A program made the position numbers and the translations under genes. A model generated the notes under the pieces. It did not search any database, was not told where the DNA came from, and saw nothing but the letters and a program-made list of their open reading frames with translations. Shown piece by piece: positions 50,686-60,943 of a stretch of DNA of 64,000 nucleotides; position 1 is the first letter of the stretch; every line of letters begins with the position of its first letter. This stretch comes from Onthophagus taurus (taxonomy: Eukaryota > Arthropoda > Insecta > Coleoptera > Scarabaeidae), in contig NC_091973.1 of the NCBI RefSeq assembly GCF_036711975.1, forward strand, positions 16,244,001 through 16,308,000, read 5' to 3'.

Positions 50686-51620
50686 TGGTTAGTGTTAAGC
50701 GAGATCTCGTTAACGAACTACATGCACCTGCGAGACGACATTATCGGCGACGCCGCGTTCTGCTTCACGGACTATTGGATCTTTATCAAGCTGATTTGGT
50801 TGAAATGATCCCATATGCGTCGGTCAATAAAGGTTACAAGTATATACTGACTGTTATCAACGCTTTTTCAAAATACGCATGGGCCTTACCACTCAAAACC
50901 AAAACTGGGAAAGAGGTTACTCAAGCTATGAAGGACATTTTGCATAGTAAAAAGAATATTACTCCGAGCAACTTACAAACCGATAATGGGAAAGAGTTTT
51001 ACAATAGCGATTTTCAAAAATTAATGGAACAACTTAACATTAATCATTACAGCACCTATTCCACTTTAAAAAGCTCGATTATCGAACGGTTTAATAGAAC
51101 CCTAAAAAATAAAATGTGGAAAGAATTTAGTATGCAAGGAAATTATCGCTGGTTAGACTTACTACCCAAATTACTAAAATCTTACAACAACACAATACAT
51201 CGCACCATTCACATGAAACCTTCAGCTGTTAATCGACGAAATGAATCTGCTCTGTTAAATACTGTATACAATTCCATTAAAGTTGTCGACCCCAACCACC
51301 GTAAATTTAATGTGGGGGAACACGTGCGAATTAGCAAGTACAGACACGCTTTTGCTAAAGGTTACCAACCAACTTGGTCCAATGAAATTTTCACCATAGC
51401 GACAGTTCAAAATACTAATCCCAGGACTTACCTTATTAAAGATGGTAGAGGAGAACCCATTCTTGGAGCATTTTACGACGAAGAATTACAACGTGTGAAA
51501 CACCCGGATGTATTTTTAATTGAAAAAGTTCTTCGTCGAAAAGGAAATAAAGTCCGAGTGAAATGGTTGGGAATGGATAGCTCTCATAATTCTTGGATTG
51601 CAAAAAAGGATGTATTATAA
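50685..51620 (+). CDS. Integrase with DDE core and chromodomain
   Basis: 311 residues. The DDE core has QADLVEM (first Asp), LQTDNGKEFYN (second Asp) and IIERFNRTLK (Glu). The C-terminus has a chromodomain-like segment FLIEKVLRRKGNKVRVKW..MDSSHNSW. Such integrases insert Polintons and adintoviruses into the host genome. The ATG overlaps the preceding stop by one base. The frame is intact. Confidence 0.9.
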   Translation: MVSVKRDLVNELHAPARRHYRRRRVLLHGLLDLYQADLVEMIPYASVNKGYKYILTVINAFSKYAWALPLKTKTGKEVTQAMKDILHSKKNITPSNLQTDNGKEFYNSDFQKLMEQLNINHYSTYSTLKSSIIERFNRTLKNKMWKEFSMQGNYRWLDLLPKLLKSYNNTIHRTIHMKPSAVNRRNESALLNTVYNSIKVVDPNHRKFNVGEHVRISKYRHAFAKGYQPTWSNEIFTIATVQNTNPRTYLIKDGRGEPILGAFYDEELQRVKHPDVFLIEKVLRRKGNKVRVKWLGMDSSHNSWIAKKDVL

Positions 51621-51772
51621 TTTTTACACTAAGAAAATAAAAAACTTTTTTTAATTTCGTTGATTTTATTTCAAGTAACCTTTTTAACAACCTACTTTCT
51701 ACTTTATATACAAGTTTTGTGATACAAGCAAGTATTTTTTTTTTTTTTACAAATTAACTGATCGCAATTTAA
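51621..51772. terminator. Convergent 3' ends of integrase and polymerase genes
   Basis: AT-rich spacer between convergent genes with A-rich and T-rich runs and an AATAAA-like AAAATAAAAA on the plus strand near 51636. A likely two-way polyadenylation region. Confidence 0.45.
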
Positions 51773-52759
51773 CTAGCCATACATGTTTACGTTTAACAAC
51801 TCCAATAAGTTGTCCAAAAGATCTTCCCTGCGTAGATCTTCAATAAGATAGTTTCCCCAAGCTAACGTATGACATCCATCCTCCATCACGTAACGTTTAT
51901 CGTCCTGTGCAGAGAGCGCCACTTTATTCTTTAGTTCTGTATACATCGTGTGATAGGAGGAGCGAAAGACATACATCTTTTTTCGCACAGAACCTCCATC
52001 TTCGATAATCCGTTTATATTCTGAAACACTTAAGTTTTTATCGATAACATACTTTTTCACACCCTTGGCACGCTTGACAACTCCTTCCAAAGTGTTAATA
52101 CAATAAGCTTTAGCTCCTGTACCATAAAACGATGTTAATATCGTATTTGGGTACTCATCTTTCATTTTTCCAACTATCGGCGGGACTGGAGGTCTGTTGT
52201 TTAACTTGTAATTAGAGGTATCGAACATTTCTATATTTTCTTTGATATCCTGGTATACATTCTCAGTAAATATTTCGAGAATTAACGAATCCGTATCTGT
52301 ATATAACAATAATACGTTTTCACCATATTTCTCTTTTAAAAAATTATAAAAAAAGTTATAAATGACCGCTTTCGACAATTCCAGTACGCTAAACCCTACA
52401 TACAGAGGTTTGTTATATTTGACCTCCACCTTCTGCATTTCAATGGCTGCCAAATTATGGCAGAAAATTTTCGATGACTTGAAAGTCGGCTTTGCGATAA
52501 GAGCTTCTGCACCGGGTCTCCTGTAACGATTCTCCCAATGTGACACTAATCGTATATCGACTCTATTTTCAAAATTTTCCATCGTTTTCCCATACACGAT
52601 ATTATTCATTTGTTTATAATGATTCTTCCCAAATTCATTCGTAGCATTCATTCGTTTCTCAGAGTTAAAATCGATATATGGTTTCAATGCACGGTGTATT
52701 TTGGTTAGCTTAAGACCTTTTTTCACACATTCACGTAGGTTTACATAGTGAGTAGTATA
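51773..52759 (-). pseudogene. Family-B DNA polymerase, C-terminal part only
   Basis: Minus-strand frame of about 328 codons ending at 51773. It has KQMNNIVYGKTMEN (motif B), YTDTDSLILEI (motif C) and KGVKKYVI, matching the second half of the element-2 polymerase. It begins in mid-gene (TTHYVNLREC...) at 52759, where the foldback element starts. The exonuclease region and motif A are missing. Family-B polymerases of this type copy linear DNA with a protein primer. Confidence 0.85.
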
Positions 52760-53199
52760 GAAACGCCGATTCTAGACCGGAAATTGCACCTCCGCACCTC
52801 CGTGACGTCATCAATCCAATGTAAAAGGATAGGGAAGGGTACCAACCTAAGGCGGAGGTGAAAAAAAAAATAGGTTGGTATTGGAAAAGTAACTAGATCT
52901 GGTGAATTTTTTAAAAAGTAACGCGCCACCTAGTGGCTGGTAGTGGAACTAAACCATTACCAACCAGGTAGACGGTTACCTTTTTTAAAAAAGTAACGCG
53001 CCACCTAGTGGTTGGTAGTGGAACTAAACCACTACCAACCAGGTAGACTGTTACTTTTTTAAAAATCACCAGGTCTGGTTACCAACCTATTTTTTCCCCC
53101 AAGCCTTTGGTTGACACCCCTCCCTATCCTTTTACATCGGGCGGATGACGTCACGGAGGTACGGAGGTGCGACAACTTCCTGTCTAGAATCGGCGTTTC
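52760..53199. mobile_element. 440-bp foldback element at the polymerase break
   Basis: The ends are an exact 18-bp inverted repeat (GAAACGCCGATTCTAGAC and its complement); the arms run on imperfectly through CACCTCCGTGACGTCATC. Inside are two tandem units of about 70 bp starting TAACGCGCCACCTAGTGG. No coding potential. It directly adjoins the broken polymerase gene, and unrelated DNA follows. Confidence 0.8.
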
Positions 53200-53622
53200 T
53201 GAAAGATGGCGCGCCTCACAACTCTTGAATGCGCGTGCGCAGGAGCTTGGGAATATTCCGGAAAATAATAATAACACAATTTAATTTTTCCCCCCAATCA
53301 ACCCAATAAAAGTATTAATAAACATTTTAATTACATAATAAATAGTAAAAAAATAATAAAAACCTTAATGTTATGGTACTTTTTTTACAAATTCAATTAT
53401 ATGAGCGGGCTTCGGTTTACCAACATCCTTTATTATTATTATTATTATTATTATTATGCACTATACATTGATCTTGTAACCTTCTTGATCGATAATACCC
53501 TTAGCGAGCCGGGTAAGTAAAAACGTTGAGAAGCAAGCCGCCCCCGCTTCTAACTCCATCACAACGGAAGGTGACGACCATGCGCAGCTCGACGAAGACG
53601 TTTTCCATGAACAATAAATAGG
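53200..53622. other. AT-rich spacer with a TTA microsatellite
   Basis: Contains a TTA/ATT run at about 53430-53456. No gene seen. Confidence 0.45.
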
Positions 53623-53862
53623 GTAAATCCAACTCAACTTCGAATAAATTTTTTCTTTGGTTTAAACTCACAAAGACTGAAAAAAAAGAAGAAAAAAAAA
53701 CACAGAGACGACTATGAGACATTGCGCGCGGTTTACGTTTGACGGGTAAATCCAACTCACCTTCGAATAAATTTTTTCTTTGGTTTAAACTCACAAAGAC
53801 CGAAAAAAAGAAAAACACAGAGACGACTACGAGACATTCCGCGCGGTTTACGTTTGACACGT
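53623..53862. repeat. Two tandem copies of a ~119-bp unit
   Basis: Both copies read GGGTAAATCCAACTCA.CTTC, then TTTTTTCTTTGGTTTAAACT, GAGACGACTA.GAGACATT and GCGCGGTTTACGTTTGAC. The second has a few small deletions. No gene. Confidence 0.75.
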
Positions 53863-53904
53863 TCGATTTCTAAAGTAAAACTGATTATGAGTTACGCGAT
53901 ACAA

Positions 53905-54075
53905 TGCTTTCCTCGCCGGGGGGGGGGAAGTGTCAACTTACGACAATCGGCGCGGCGCATCACCAAGTAAAGTGTAATGCACCTCGCCGGCGGAAGTGTC
54001 AAATTACAATCGGCGCGGCGCGGCTGCAATAATGCTGAGCAATGGAATAATTGACCTAAATGAAATGCTATACAT
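53905..54075. repeat. Repeated block also found at 59440-59535
   Basis: Two neighbouring partial copies of GGAAGTGTCAA..TTAC..CGGCGCGGCG, then AATAATGCTGAGCAATGGAA and TAAATGAAATGC. The second part is repeated in the same orientation at 59440-59535, where it reads AATAATGCTGAGCAATAGAA. The two blocks flank the polymerase gene cluster of element 2. Confidence 0.6.
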
Positions 54076-54211
54076 ATATATATATAATTAATATTAAGAA
54101 AGTAAAAAAATAATACAAATTATAAAATTGTTTTAATGCATTTTCATTAACAAAAATGATGTACGTAAATACAATCTTGAAAGTTTATACACAATTAAAT
54201 ATATACAAAAT

Positions 54212-54700
54212 TTAACAATCGGTAAAATTAACAAATATAGTATTTGCATTACGATACACATGCCAATAGTTATAATTGTAATAACAATCGTTAATATATT
54301 CAAAATCATTAACAGTAATATGGTCGTCAATAATTAATTTAGCTGATTCATTATCAGGAAAGTATCCATTAACTTTTAGGAAGTCTTTAAATTTCCGATG
54401 ATCTTCAAAGTCTTCATCACTACCAACATACAGAATATCACCCTTGCGATAAACCCTAAATATGTTATTTTCAAATTCACAAAATTGTACAAATTGCGAA
54501 TCATTTATTTTATCACCATCGATGTCTCGTATGTCTACAAGTACCAAATCGAGCTGGGTAATTTCTTCTGGGAAATCGGTATTTAAACACTGCTTCAGTT
54601 TAAGACGAAAGTCAGTCCAAGACATTATGACCACGATGTGAACACTTCGATTTTTAAAAGGTAACTGAGACACATATGATTTAAATTTACAATTAAACAT
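54212..54700 (-). CDS. Element-2 hypothetical acidic protein (162 residues)
   Basis: ATG at 54700. Acidic and Asp/Asn/Tyr-rich (LDLVLVDIRDIDGDKI, GDILYVGSDEDFEDHRKF). It lies downstream of the polymerase gene on the same strand. No family recognised, and no counterpart in element 1 was seen. Confidence 0.5.
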   Translation of the reverse strand: MFNCKFKSYVSQLPFKNRSVHIVVIMSWTDFRLKLKQCLNTDFPEEITQLDLVLVDIRDIDGDKINDSQFVQFCEFENNIFRVYRKGDILYVGSDEDFEDHRKFKDFLKVNGYFPDNESAKLIIDDHITVNDFEYINDCYYNYNYWHVYRNANTIFVNFTDC

Positions 54701-54933
54701 AATTTTTTAAAAGTCAACTAAATAACAGCAGAATTTAACTTACAACTAAAATGGATTTACATCAAAAATTTAAATAATAAAAAGGATTTCGATGGAGTAA
54801 CGTTAACAAATACCTTAGTGGCCGAATTGAACTTACAACATAAAGGGAATAGAAAATTACATTTAAACGCGATTCGCAATTCAACCATCGAAATCCTTTT
54901 TTTACAATTATATAATCAAAAAATATAAACTAT

Positions 54934-57900
54934 TTATGATAATGGAGTGTTGATACGATAGTGACCCCACGCTAATGTACTCACCCCATCATCATTAATA
55001 TAACGTTTCGAATCACGTGATGAAAGAGCCAATTTATTTTGTAGCATGGTATATATGCTATGCTTTTGACTTCTGAACAAGTATTGTTTCATGTAAATAT
55101 CTCGTTTTGACGTTAAACATTCCAAATAATGTTCAAAGGTAATTTTGCGTTTAACCACAGCCTTCTTTACACCTTTAGCCTTTTTAGTGATACGGCCGGA
55201 ACAGACCCTATTAGCGTACAATTTAGAACGTAAACCAATAAATTCTGACATGATTCTACCGGAATTTTCATCTTTCATCAACCCCAATACCGCTTTATTT
55301 TGTAGTGGGATGCTAAACTCATTATCCGGAAGATAATTTGACGTATCGAAGCGTTCTAAATTATCTTTAACGAATGCATACACATCATCTGTGGTAATGG
55401 ACACAGTGAAGCTGTCGGTATCCATGTAGCACAATTGAATTTCAGAGCCAAATTTAGGTTTCAAAAAATCATAATAAAATTGGTACATGAGTAATTTAGA
55501 AATTTCCAAAACTGCAAACCCTACATATAAGGGTTTATCGTAAACCACATGCAGATGTTCCATTTGAATAGCCGAAAATGTTTCCGTAAAAATTTTTATA
55601 TTCTTAAAATTTAATTTAGCAATTAGACTACGTGCCCCTAATTTTGGTCTACCCGTTCTCTTACATATATCTTCCCAACTTGTCACTAACCTCACATCGA
55701 CCCTTTTATCTACATTTTCCATAGTTTTACCGAAAACCGCATTATTCATTAATTTAAAAAAATCCTTTTCAAAACTATTTTTGGCAGTTTGGCGTAAATG
55801 TTTGTTAACGTCGATGTAAGGTTTAAGCCAAGCTGATTGTTTAAAAGATAAAATGCGATTAATTTTTCTAACTATAAGACCGTGAGCGACGGCATGCTTT
55901 AAATTTCTATAATGAATTACATAATTTTTCTTATTAAATAAATTTGGAATAAGTCTTTTATCGCTCACGCTTTTAGAGTTTGGCGGGCATATATTTTCGG
56001 CTAGAAATGGTAGGTCGTTATGCAAATCGTGCAATTCACGCGGATATTCAATATCAACGTCCAATATATACCCGTAATCTGAGGTATCGGATACGTTTCT
56101 AAATTCGAAACTTCCAATTTGGGCCGCATCCAACCAAACAAACTCATTAACGGGCATATATTGAGACATTGCCCATCCATAGAGGTTATTTGCATCCCAA
56201 TACATTAAATAATTTGAAGGTAAATCGCATACCTTTGATCTATTATCACCCGATAGCGGTTGAGGAAGATGTTTAGAAGGTTGCAAAATTGACCTTACCG
56301 CCGGCGCCGATGATGTAGATGGTGGTACATCGATGGTGGATTTTGCTTTCGAACAATTTGCCATTGCTGGAGGTGACGCTTGCTATGCATTAAATAATTT
56401 GAAGGTAAATCGGTATTGAAAGTGCCATCGGTCATATATTTATTATTTCCCTTAGCGTGACGATGGCTGCAAAACGAGATGCCCCCGCGAATTCCCTTTT
56501 TAATGAAATGTACCTGATCTATATCTGTTAAAAGTTCGAGTTTGATCTGCGTGAACTTAAGCATAGCATCCCAAGATAAACCTGGCGCTGTATAATAATG
56601 GGCAGGGTCTAACCCATAAGTACTAAAACAAACCTCCCGAAACTTTTCAAAGATATCTGCAAGTAAAAGTACATCGGTCTTTAGATATAGATCAGAATAC
56701 TCACGTAAATTTTGACACCCGAATGTACGCCAAACGGTTTGCGCATGATTGTATTCATCTTCACTTATACCATCGAAGCTCAGCTTATTCATAAAAGTAT
56801 CTTTAGAGGGTAATGATGTTTCACCCAATCTATCAATAGAATCAATATACTGATAAGGAAAAATACCCTTTCTTGTTAACAATTTAAACTGTTCGTGACG
56901 TATGAAAATTTTTTTAACGTGGATAAAGTCATCGTCCACAAGATTGCTGGCGAGCGAATCGAGAGAGGATGCCATGAACCTAAATGAATCTACAAAGCGC
57001 ATTTTCATGTAGACGTTTTCAAAATCATCTTTGTGCTGGTTTTTAACGCGATCAACTAAAACGTTTTTACTAAAGCTAATGTATTTTTCCTTGTTGTTGG
57101 GTAAAACATCGATACCACCCTCCGACTCGATATCAGCTAATTCCTTTACGAATAAGTGTGAATCATAGCCGCTAAAATTGTGAAGAAATATCGGAATGAA
57201 ATTAGGGAGTTTGAAATTAAGGTTACACGTTGAATGTGCGGCACCTCTAAATCTGCCGGTAATATGACAATGGTCGTGAACCTTACTCTGATTAAAACCA
57301 TCAAACGGTGACTTACAAATATGGCATAATGAAGCCGAATTAAATTTCAATTCCTCTGCAGCGGTTAGAGGTAGCATTGGTTTAATACATTTTAAATATT
57401 CGTTGTAAATAAATTTAACGTCCTCGATTAATTTTGAAACAAAAACTTTACCACAATCGAGGCCCGTATACGTTTCGAATTTATAATATTTAACATCGGA
57501 TGTTGAAACGATATAATAAGCAAAGCTATACGGCATGTGTATATCTACCGCTTCGGTGAAAGATGTTGAACTACTAGGTTCGCAAAACTCTACCGGCTTT
57601 AAAATCGATTCAAAATCCGCATATATAACAAAGGGAACGTTTTGAGTATTTTTATAATTATTAAATTGTAAAATATTTTCAGGCGTATACGAACCTAGAA
57701 AGTTTGGCCTTGAGCGCACATTTTTCGATGGCAAAATGGTTTTAATATGATTACAATCATGCAGTTGATGATCGTTTAACAACTTTTGTGTGGAAAAGCG
57801 TGTTAAAGAACCATCGCAAAGGTGTACAGAATGGCCGTGGTTGTATACTTGTTTAGAAATCAAACGTGATAGATTTACAATTAAAACGTAATGTCCGTGT

Positions 57901-58685
57901 CCATTTTCATATAAATAAAGTAAATTTATATGGGTATCCCGTCGATTTTTTGTAAAATAAATTGGTCCTTCCACCACGTATTCTTTGGATGATTTAACTA
58001 GTTCATAAATATTTACACTTAAATTATTTAATTGTTCAATTTTAGGGATGTCTTTTAAATGAACGGGGAACTTTATATCCTTTAAATTTAGTACGGTTGA
58101 AAAGTGCGGGTACGATGATGTTAAATTTCGACGACGTTCAGCCGGCCGCAGATAAGATACCAGACACCAAGCTAAGCAAGCGTTGTCATCGTAATTTTTG
58201 ATGTTAATGCACGCTTTCTTAGTAGCGATTGAATCTGGAAGCGGGATGTACGACGAGCCGGGTATTGGTTGGAATTTGTTTATGTTTAGAAGAAGGTATG
58301 AAATAGAAAAGAAGGCCCAACCGGACCCCCTCTCCTGAAACTCTTCAGCTTGATGGTTAATACTTGCCACCATCTCATCATAAGTTTCATTAAAATCGGC
58401 GAATTGTGTAATAATTTCGAATTTAGAATTAAAATTCTTTTCAGAGGCGGTAACGGTCTCATCACCATTTTCATTAATAGTTGTTTTAATAAAAATGGAT
58501 AAAAGCTCGAGTTGCACCTTCACCGAGCCGTTCAGGGCCATGTAAGATGTGATAATATTTCCGACAGTATTTCGGGTACGCGCTAGATATGTGGAGATAT
58601 CATCATCATCATCACGATCCAGATATTTTATAAGACGCAACTCGATCTTTGTAACAAGTTGCAATCTTCTCAACACCTTTCTCAA
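54934..58685 (-). pseudogene. Protein-primed family-B DNA polymerase, broken by a duplication
   Basis: The frame before the break (58685-56295) holds the exonuclease region with FVIYADFESIL (Exo I) and later TDVLLLADIFEKFRE and YYTAPGLSWDAML. The frame after it (56364-54934) has DANNLYGWAM (motif A), KLMNNAVFGKTMEN (motif B) and CYMDTDSFTVS (motif C). The frames meet at a 185-bp insertion (56204-56388) that shifts frame by 2. Without it they correspond to one polymerase, as the relic at 20690-21420 shows. The 58685 codon is TTG and lies within the upstream zinc-finger gene. Confidence 0.85.
56204..56388. repeat. 185-bp templated duplication inside the polymerase gene
   Basis: CATTAAATAATTTGAAGGTA occurs at 56203 and again at 56388; between the two lies a roughly 160-bp copy of 58759-58915, the linker of the zinc-finger gene. 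The insert shifts the frame. The relic polymerase at 20690-21420 lacks it. Confidence 0.8.
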
Positions 58686-59265
58686 CCTCTATCGTATGAT
58701 TCATCCTGAGATGTGACTCTAAAGCCATATGATTCATGAAAGAAATTCCGCACAAATCGCATACCTTTGATCTATTATCACCCGATAGCGGTTGAGGAAG
58801 ATGTTTAGAAGGTTGCAAAATTGACCTTACCGCCGGCGCCGATGATGTAGATGGTGGTACATCGATGGTGGATTTTGCTTTCGAACAATTTGCCATTGCT
58901 GGAGGTGACGCTTGACGCTGAGGACCAACTTCTAAACCATTATCACCCAACAGCGGTTGAGGAAGACGTTCAGAAGGTTGCAAAATTGACCTCACCGCCG
59001 ATGATGTAGATGGTGGTACATCGATGGCGGGTTTCGCTTTCAAATAATTTGCCATTGCTGGAGGTGGCATTTGACGCTGAGGACCAACTTCTAAACCATG
59101 CACTAATCTTTTATGTCTTTGAAAATTGTCGAATCTCGAAAAAGATTTATCGCATAAAGAACACTCGTTCCTAGCGTTATTAGTATGCGAATGTCGCGTG
59201 TGCCGATCGAGACTCCTTTTGGCGCTGAATGACTTTTGACACTTATCACACGCGAACATCTTCAA
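58612..59265 (-). CDS. C2H2 zinc-finger N-terminal region of the polymerase gene
   Basis: From the ATG at 59265, three C2H2 fingers: FACDKCQKSFSAKRSLDRHTRHSH, ECSLCDKSFSRFDNFQRHKRLVH and a third VCDLCGISFMNHMALESHLRMNH. Between the second and third is a repeated linker with two units of about 55 residues starting LEVGPQRQ. The frame overlaps the polymerase frame at 58612-58685 in a different register; a one-base change near 58690 probably separates a single zinc-finger/polymerase gene. The fingers may bind element DNA during replication. Confidence 0.75.
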   Translation of the reverse strand: MKMFACDKCQKSFSAKRSLDRHTRHSHTNNARNECSLCDKSFSRFDNFQRHKRLVHGLEVGPQRQMPPPAMANYLKAKPAIDVPPSTSSAVRSILQPSERLPQPLLGDNGLEVGPQRQASPPAMANCSKAKSTIDVPPSTSSAPAVRSILQPSKHLPQPLSGDNRSKVCDLCGISFMNHMALESHLRMNHTIEVEKGVEKIATCYKDRVASYKISGS

Positions 59266-59678
59266 AGAGATTTGAAATTGAGAGTGTCAAATATAAACTT
59301 TAACGAGAGCAACCGCTTATTAAAACTGCTGATGTTGCGAGTACCACAGATGAATGTGAAGTAAAACGTTTCTAGAAATAATAGGTATTTATATTACATA
59401 AAAATGCAAACTAAGCAGTTTCTATTAAATCACCGAGGTTCAGTAAAGTTCAATGCACCACGTCAGTGGAAGTGTTAAATTACATTGTGGTTACAATAAT
59501 GCTGAGCAATAGAATTATTGGTGTAAATGAAATACGGATAAATAGAAATTTAAAACGCTAATTAATTATAAGGATGTAATAAATTAAAAGTTTTAAATAA
59601 ATAATAGGATTTATTAATATTTAAGTTGACAATAATGCAAAGTAAATATACGTTTTACTTAGAAAAAAACATTTAAAC
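59266..59678. other. Spacer with repeated block 59440-59535
   Basis: Between the zinc-finger/polymerase 5' end and the integrase 3' end. It contains the AATAATGCTGAGCAAT repeat shared with 53990-54075 and an AT-rich remainder. It may be the polymerase promoter region. Confidence 0.5.
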
Positions 59679-60623
59679 CTAAACGATATTGTCTTTCGGT
59701 ATCCAACTGTTATGGGATGAATCGAATCCTAACCACTTAACGAACACTTGATTTTTTCTTCTCTTTAACACTTTTTCAACAAGATACACATCAGGTTGTT
59801 TGGATCTTTGAAGTTCGAATTCATAAAAAGCTCCTTTAATAGGTTGTCCATTCATATCTTCTAATAAATAAGAAATTGGATTCGTAATTTGTGTTTTAAT
59901 TATTTTAAATAACTCAGTGGTCCAGTTGGGTAAATATCCCTTATCGAAGACATGCTTATGCTTGCTAATGCGAACTACATCTCCAACATTAAAGTTTCCC
60001 TTACCGGCAATTTTAATATGATTGTACACCGTATTGAGAAGTTTATTTTCTACAGATTTCGAATTTATTTGAGATGGTTTCATTTTCGTGGTTGAATGCT
60101 TTGAATTGTTATATTGAGTTGTAATAGCATCCAATAAGTGTAACCATTTATGATTTCCCTAAAGACTAAACATTTTATACAACTTTTGTTTTATGGTTCT
60201 AATTACGCGTTCAGCTATTGCAGCCTTCATTACGCTATACGTTGAATAATGATTAATTTTAAATTCCATCATCAACTTTTTGAAGTGTGTATTGTAAAAT
60301 TCCTTTCCCTGATCAGTTTGTAGATTTTTAGGTACACGACCTTCAGAGAGAATTGAACGTAACGCGTATATTACATCCGTTGAAGATTTATTTTTTAACG
60401 GACGCATCCAGAGATACTTTGAAAAACAATCGATAACCACTAAGATGTATTTATGTCCAACATTGATTTTACCAAATTCAATCATTTCAATAAGATCAGC
60501 TTACCATAAATCATCGATCCCCTTCAGTATAGTTCTTCGTCTAGGAAATAAACGTCTAGCGGGACGATGAAGTTCTTCAACTATAGTTTGTTTCGCTTTC
60601 GATACCTGCATTATTACGTTCAT
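59679..60623 (-). pseudogene. Integrase with two in-frame stop codons
   Basis: 315 codons from the ATG at 60623, homologous to 50685-51620 throughout. It has ELHRPARR, SKYLWMRPLK, LQTDQGKEFYN (Asp), AIAERVIRTIK (Glu) and a C-terminal chromodomain with KVLKRRKNQVFVKWLGFDSSH. A TAA at 60501-60503 (codon 41) and a TAG at 60159-60161 (codon 155) interrupt an otherwise intact frame. The first sits where element 1 has a Gln codon. The gene starts 10 bases after the stop of the upstream small gene. Confidence 0.85.
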
Positions 60624-60632
60624 GGATTAGGT

Positions 60633-60875
60633 CTAACTTTTTTTCTCCAATATATCTAGTCGTGAATTTATAGTGCTTTCCATATCAAGTAGACGATCTG
60701 CAACACCCTGTATCCCATTTCGAAGATTTGTTGTGAGTATATCAAATGCATTTAAATTAGTGTTGAATGATTTTGTTAGAGTTGTAATTTGCTGACCATT
60801 TAATAGGATTTCCGCGTTAATTTTTTTAATGTCGCGTAAGAGTGTAGAGTTTTTAATATCAATTTTTGTTGACAC
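60633..60875 (-). CDS. Element-2 small coiled-coil protein (80 residues)
   Basis: A heptad-patterned protein (ILLNGQQITTLTKSF, LTTNLRNGIQGVADRLLDMESTINSRLDILEKK). It occupies the place that the 135-residue gene has in element 1 but is not related to it in sequence. It could be a trimeric stalk protein, an inference only. Confidence 0.55.
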   Translation of the reverse strand: MSTKIDIKNSTLLRDIKKINAEILLNGQQITTLTKSFNTNLNAFDILTTNLRNGIQGVADRLLDMESTINSRLDILEKKS

Positions 60876-60943
60876 CTGATGTATACGTTTACTATGATCT
60901 CCAATAATTCTTTGAACGTCCGCTATTATGACCTTAATTTCGT

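Larger units (their letters stand above)
40498..52759. mobile_element. Polinton/adintovirus-like element 1 (truncated)
   Basis: A block of virus-type genes: capsid morphogenesis (PLA2 protein, protease, penton-like, major capsid), packaging ATPase, integrase and protein-primed-type DNA polymerase. This gene set defines Polintons/Mavericks and the related adintoviruses, linear dsDNA elements that integrate with a retrovirus-type integrase. All genes run on the plus strand except the polymerase. The right side stops inside the polymerase at 52759, next to a foldback element; the left side begins with a hairpin at 40498. The outer limits are therefore uncertain, and no typical long terminal inverted repeat was found. 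Confidence 0.85.

Noticed and set aside
40498-52759. Reading element 1 as a densovirus because of its PLA2 domain
   Set aside because: The double-jelly-roll capsid, ATPase, integrase and DNA polymerase B set is that of Polinton/adintovirus-like DNA elements, not parvoviruses.
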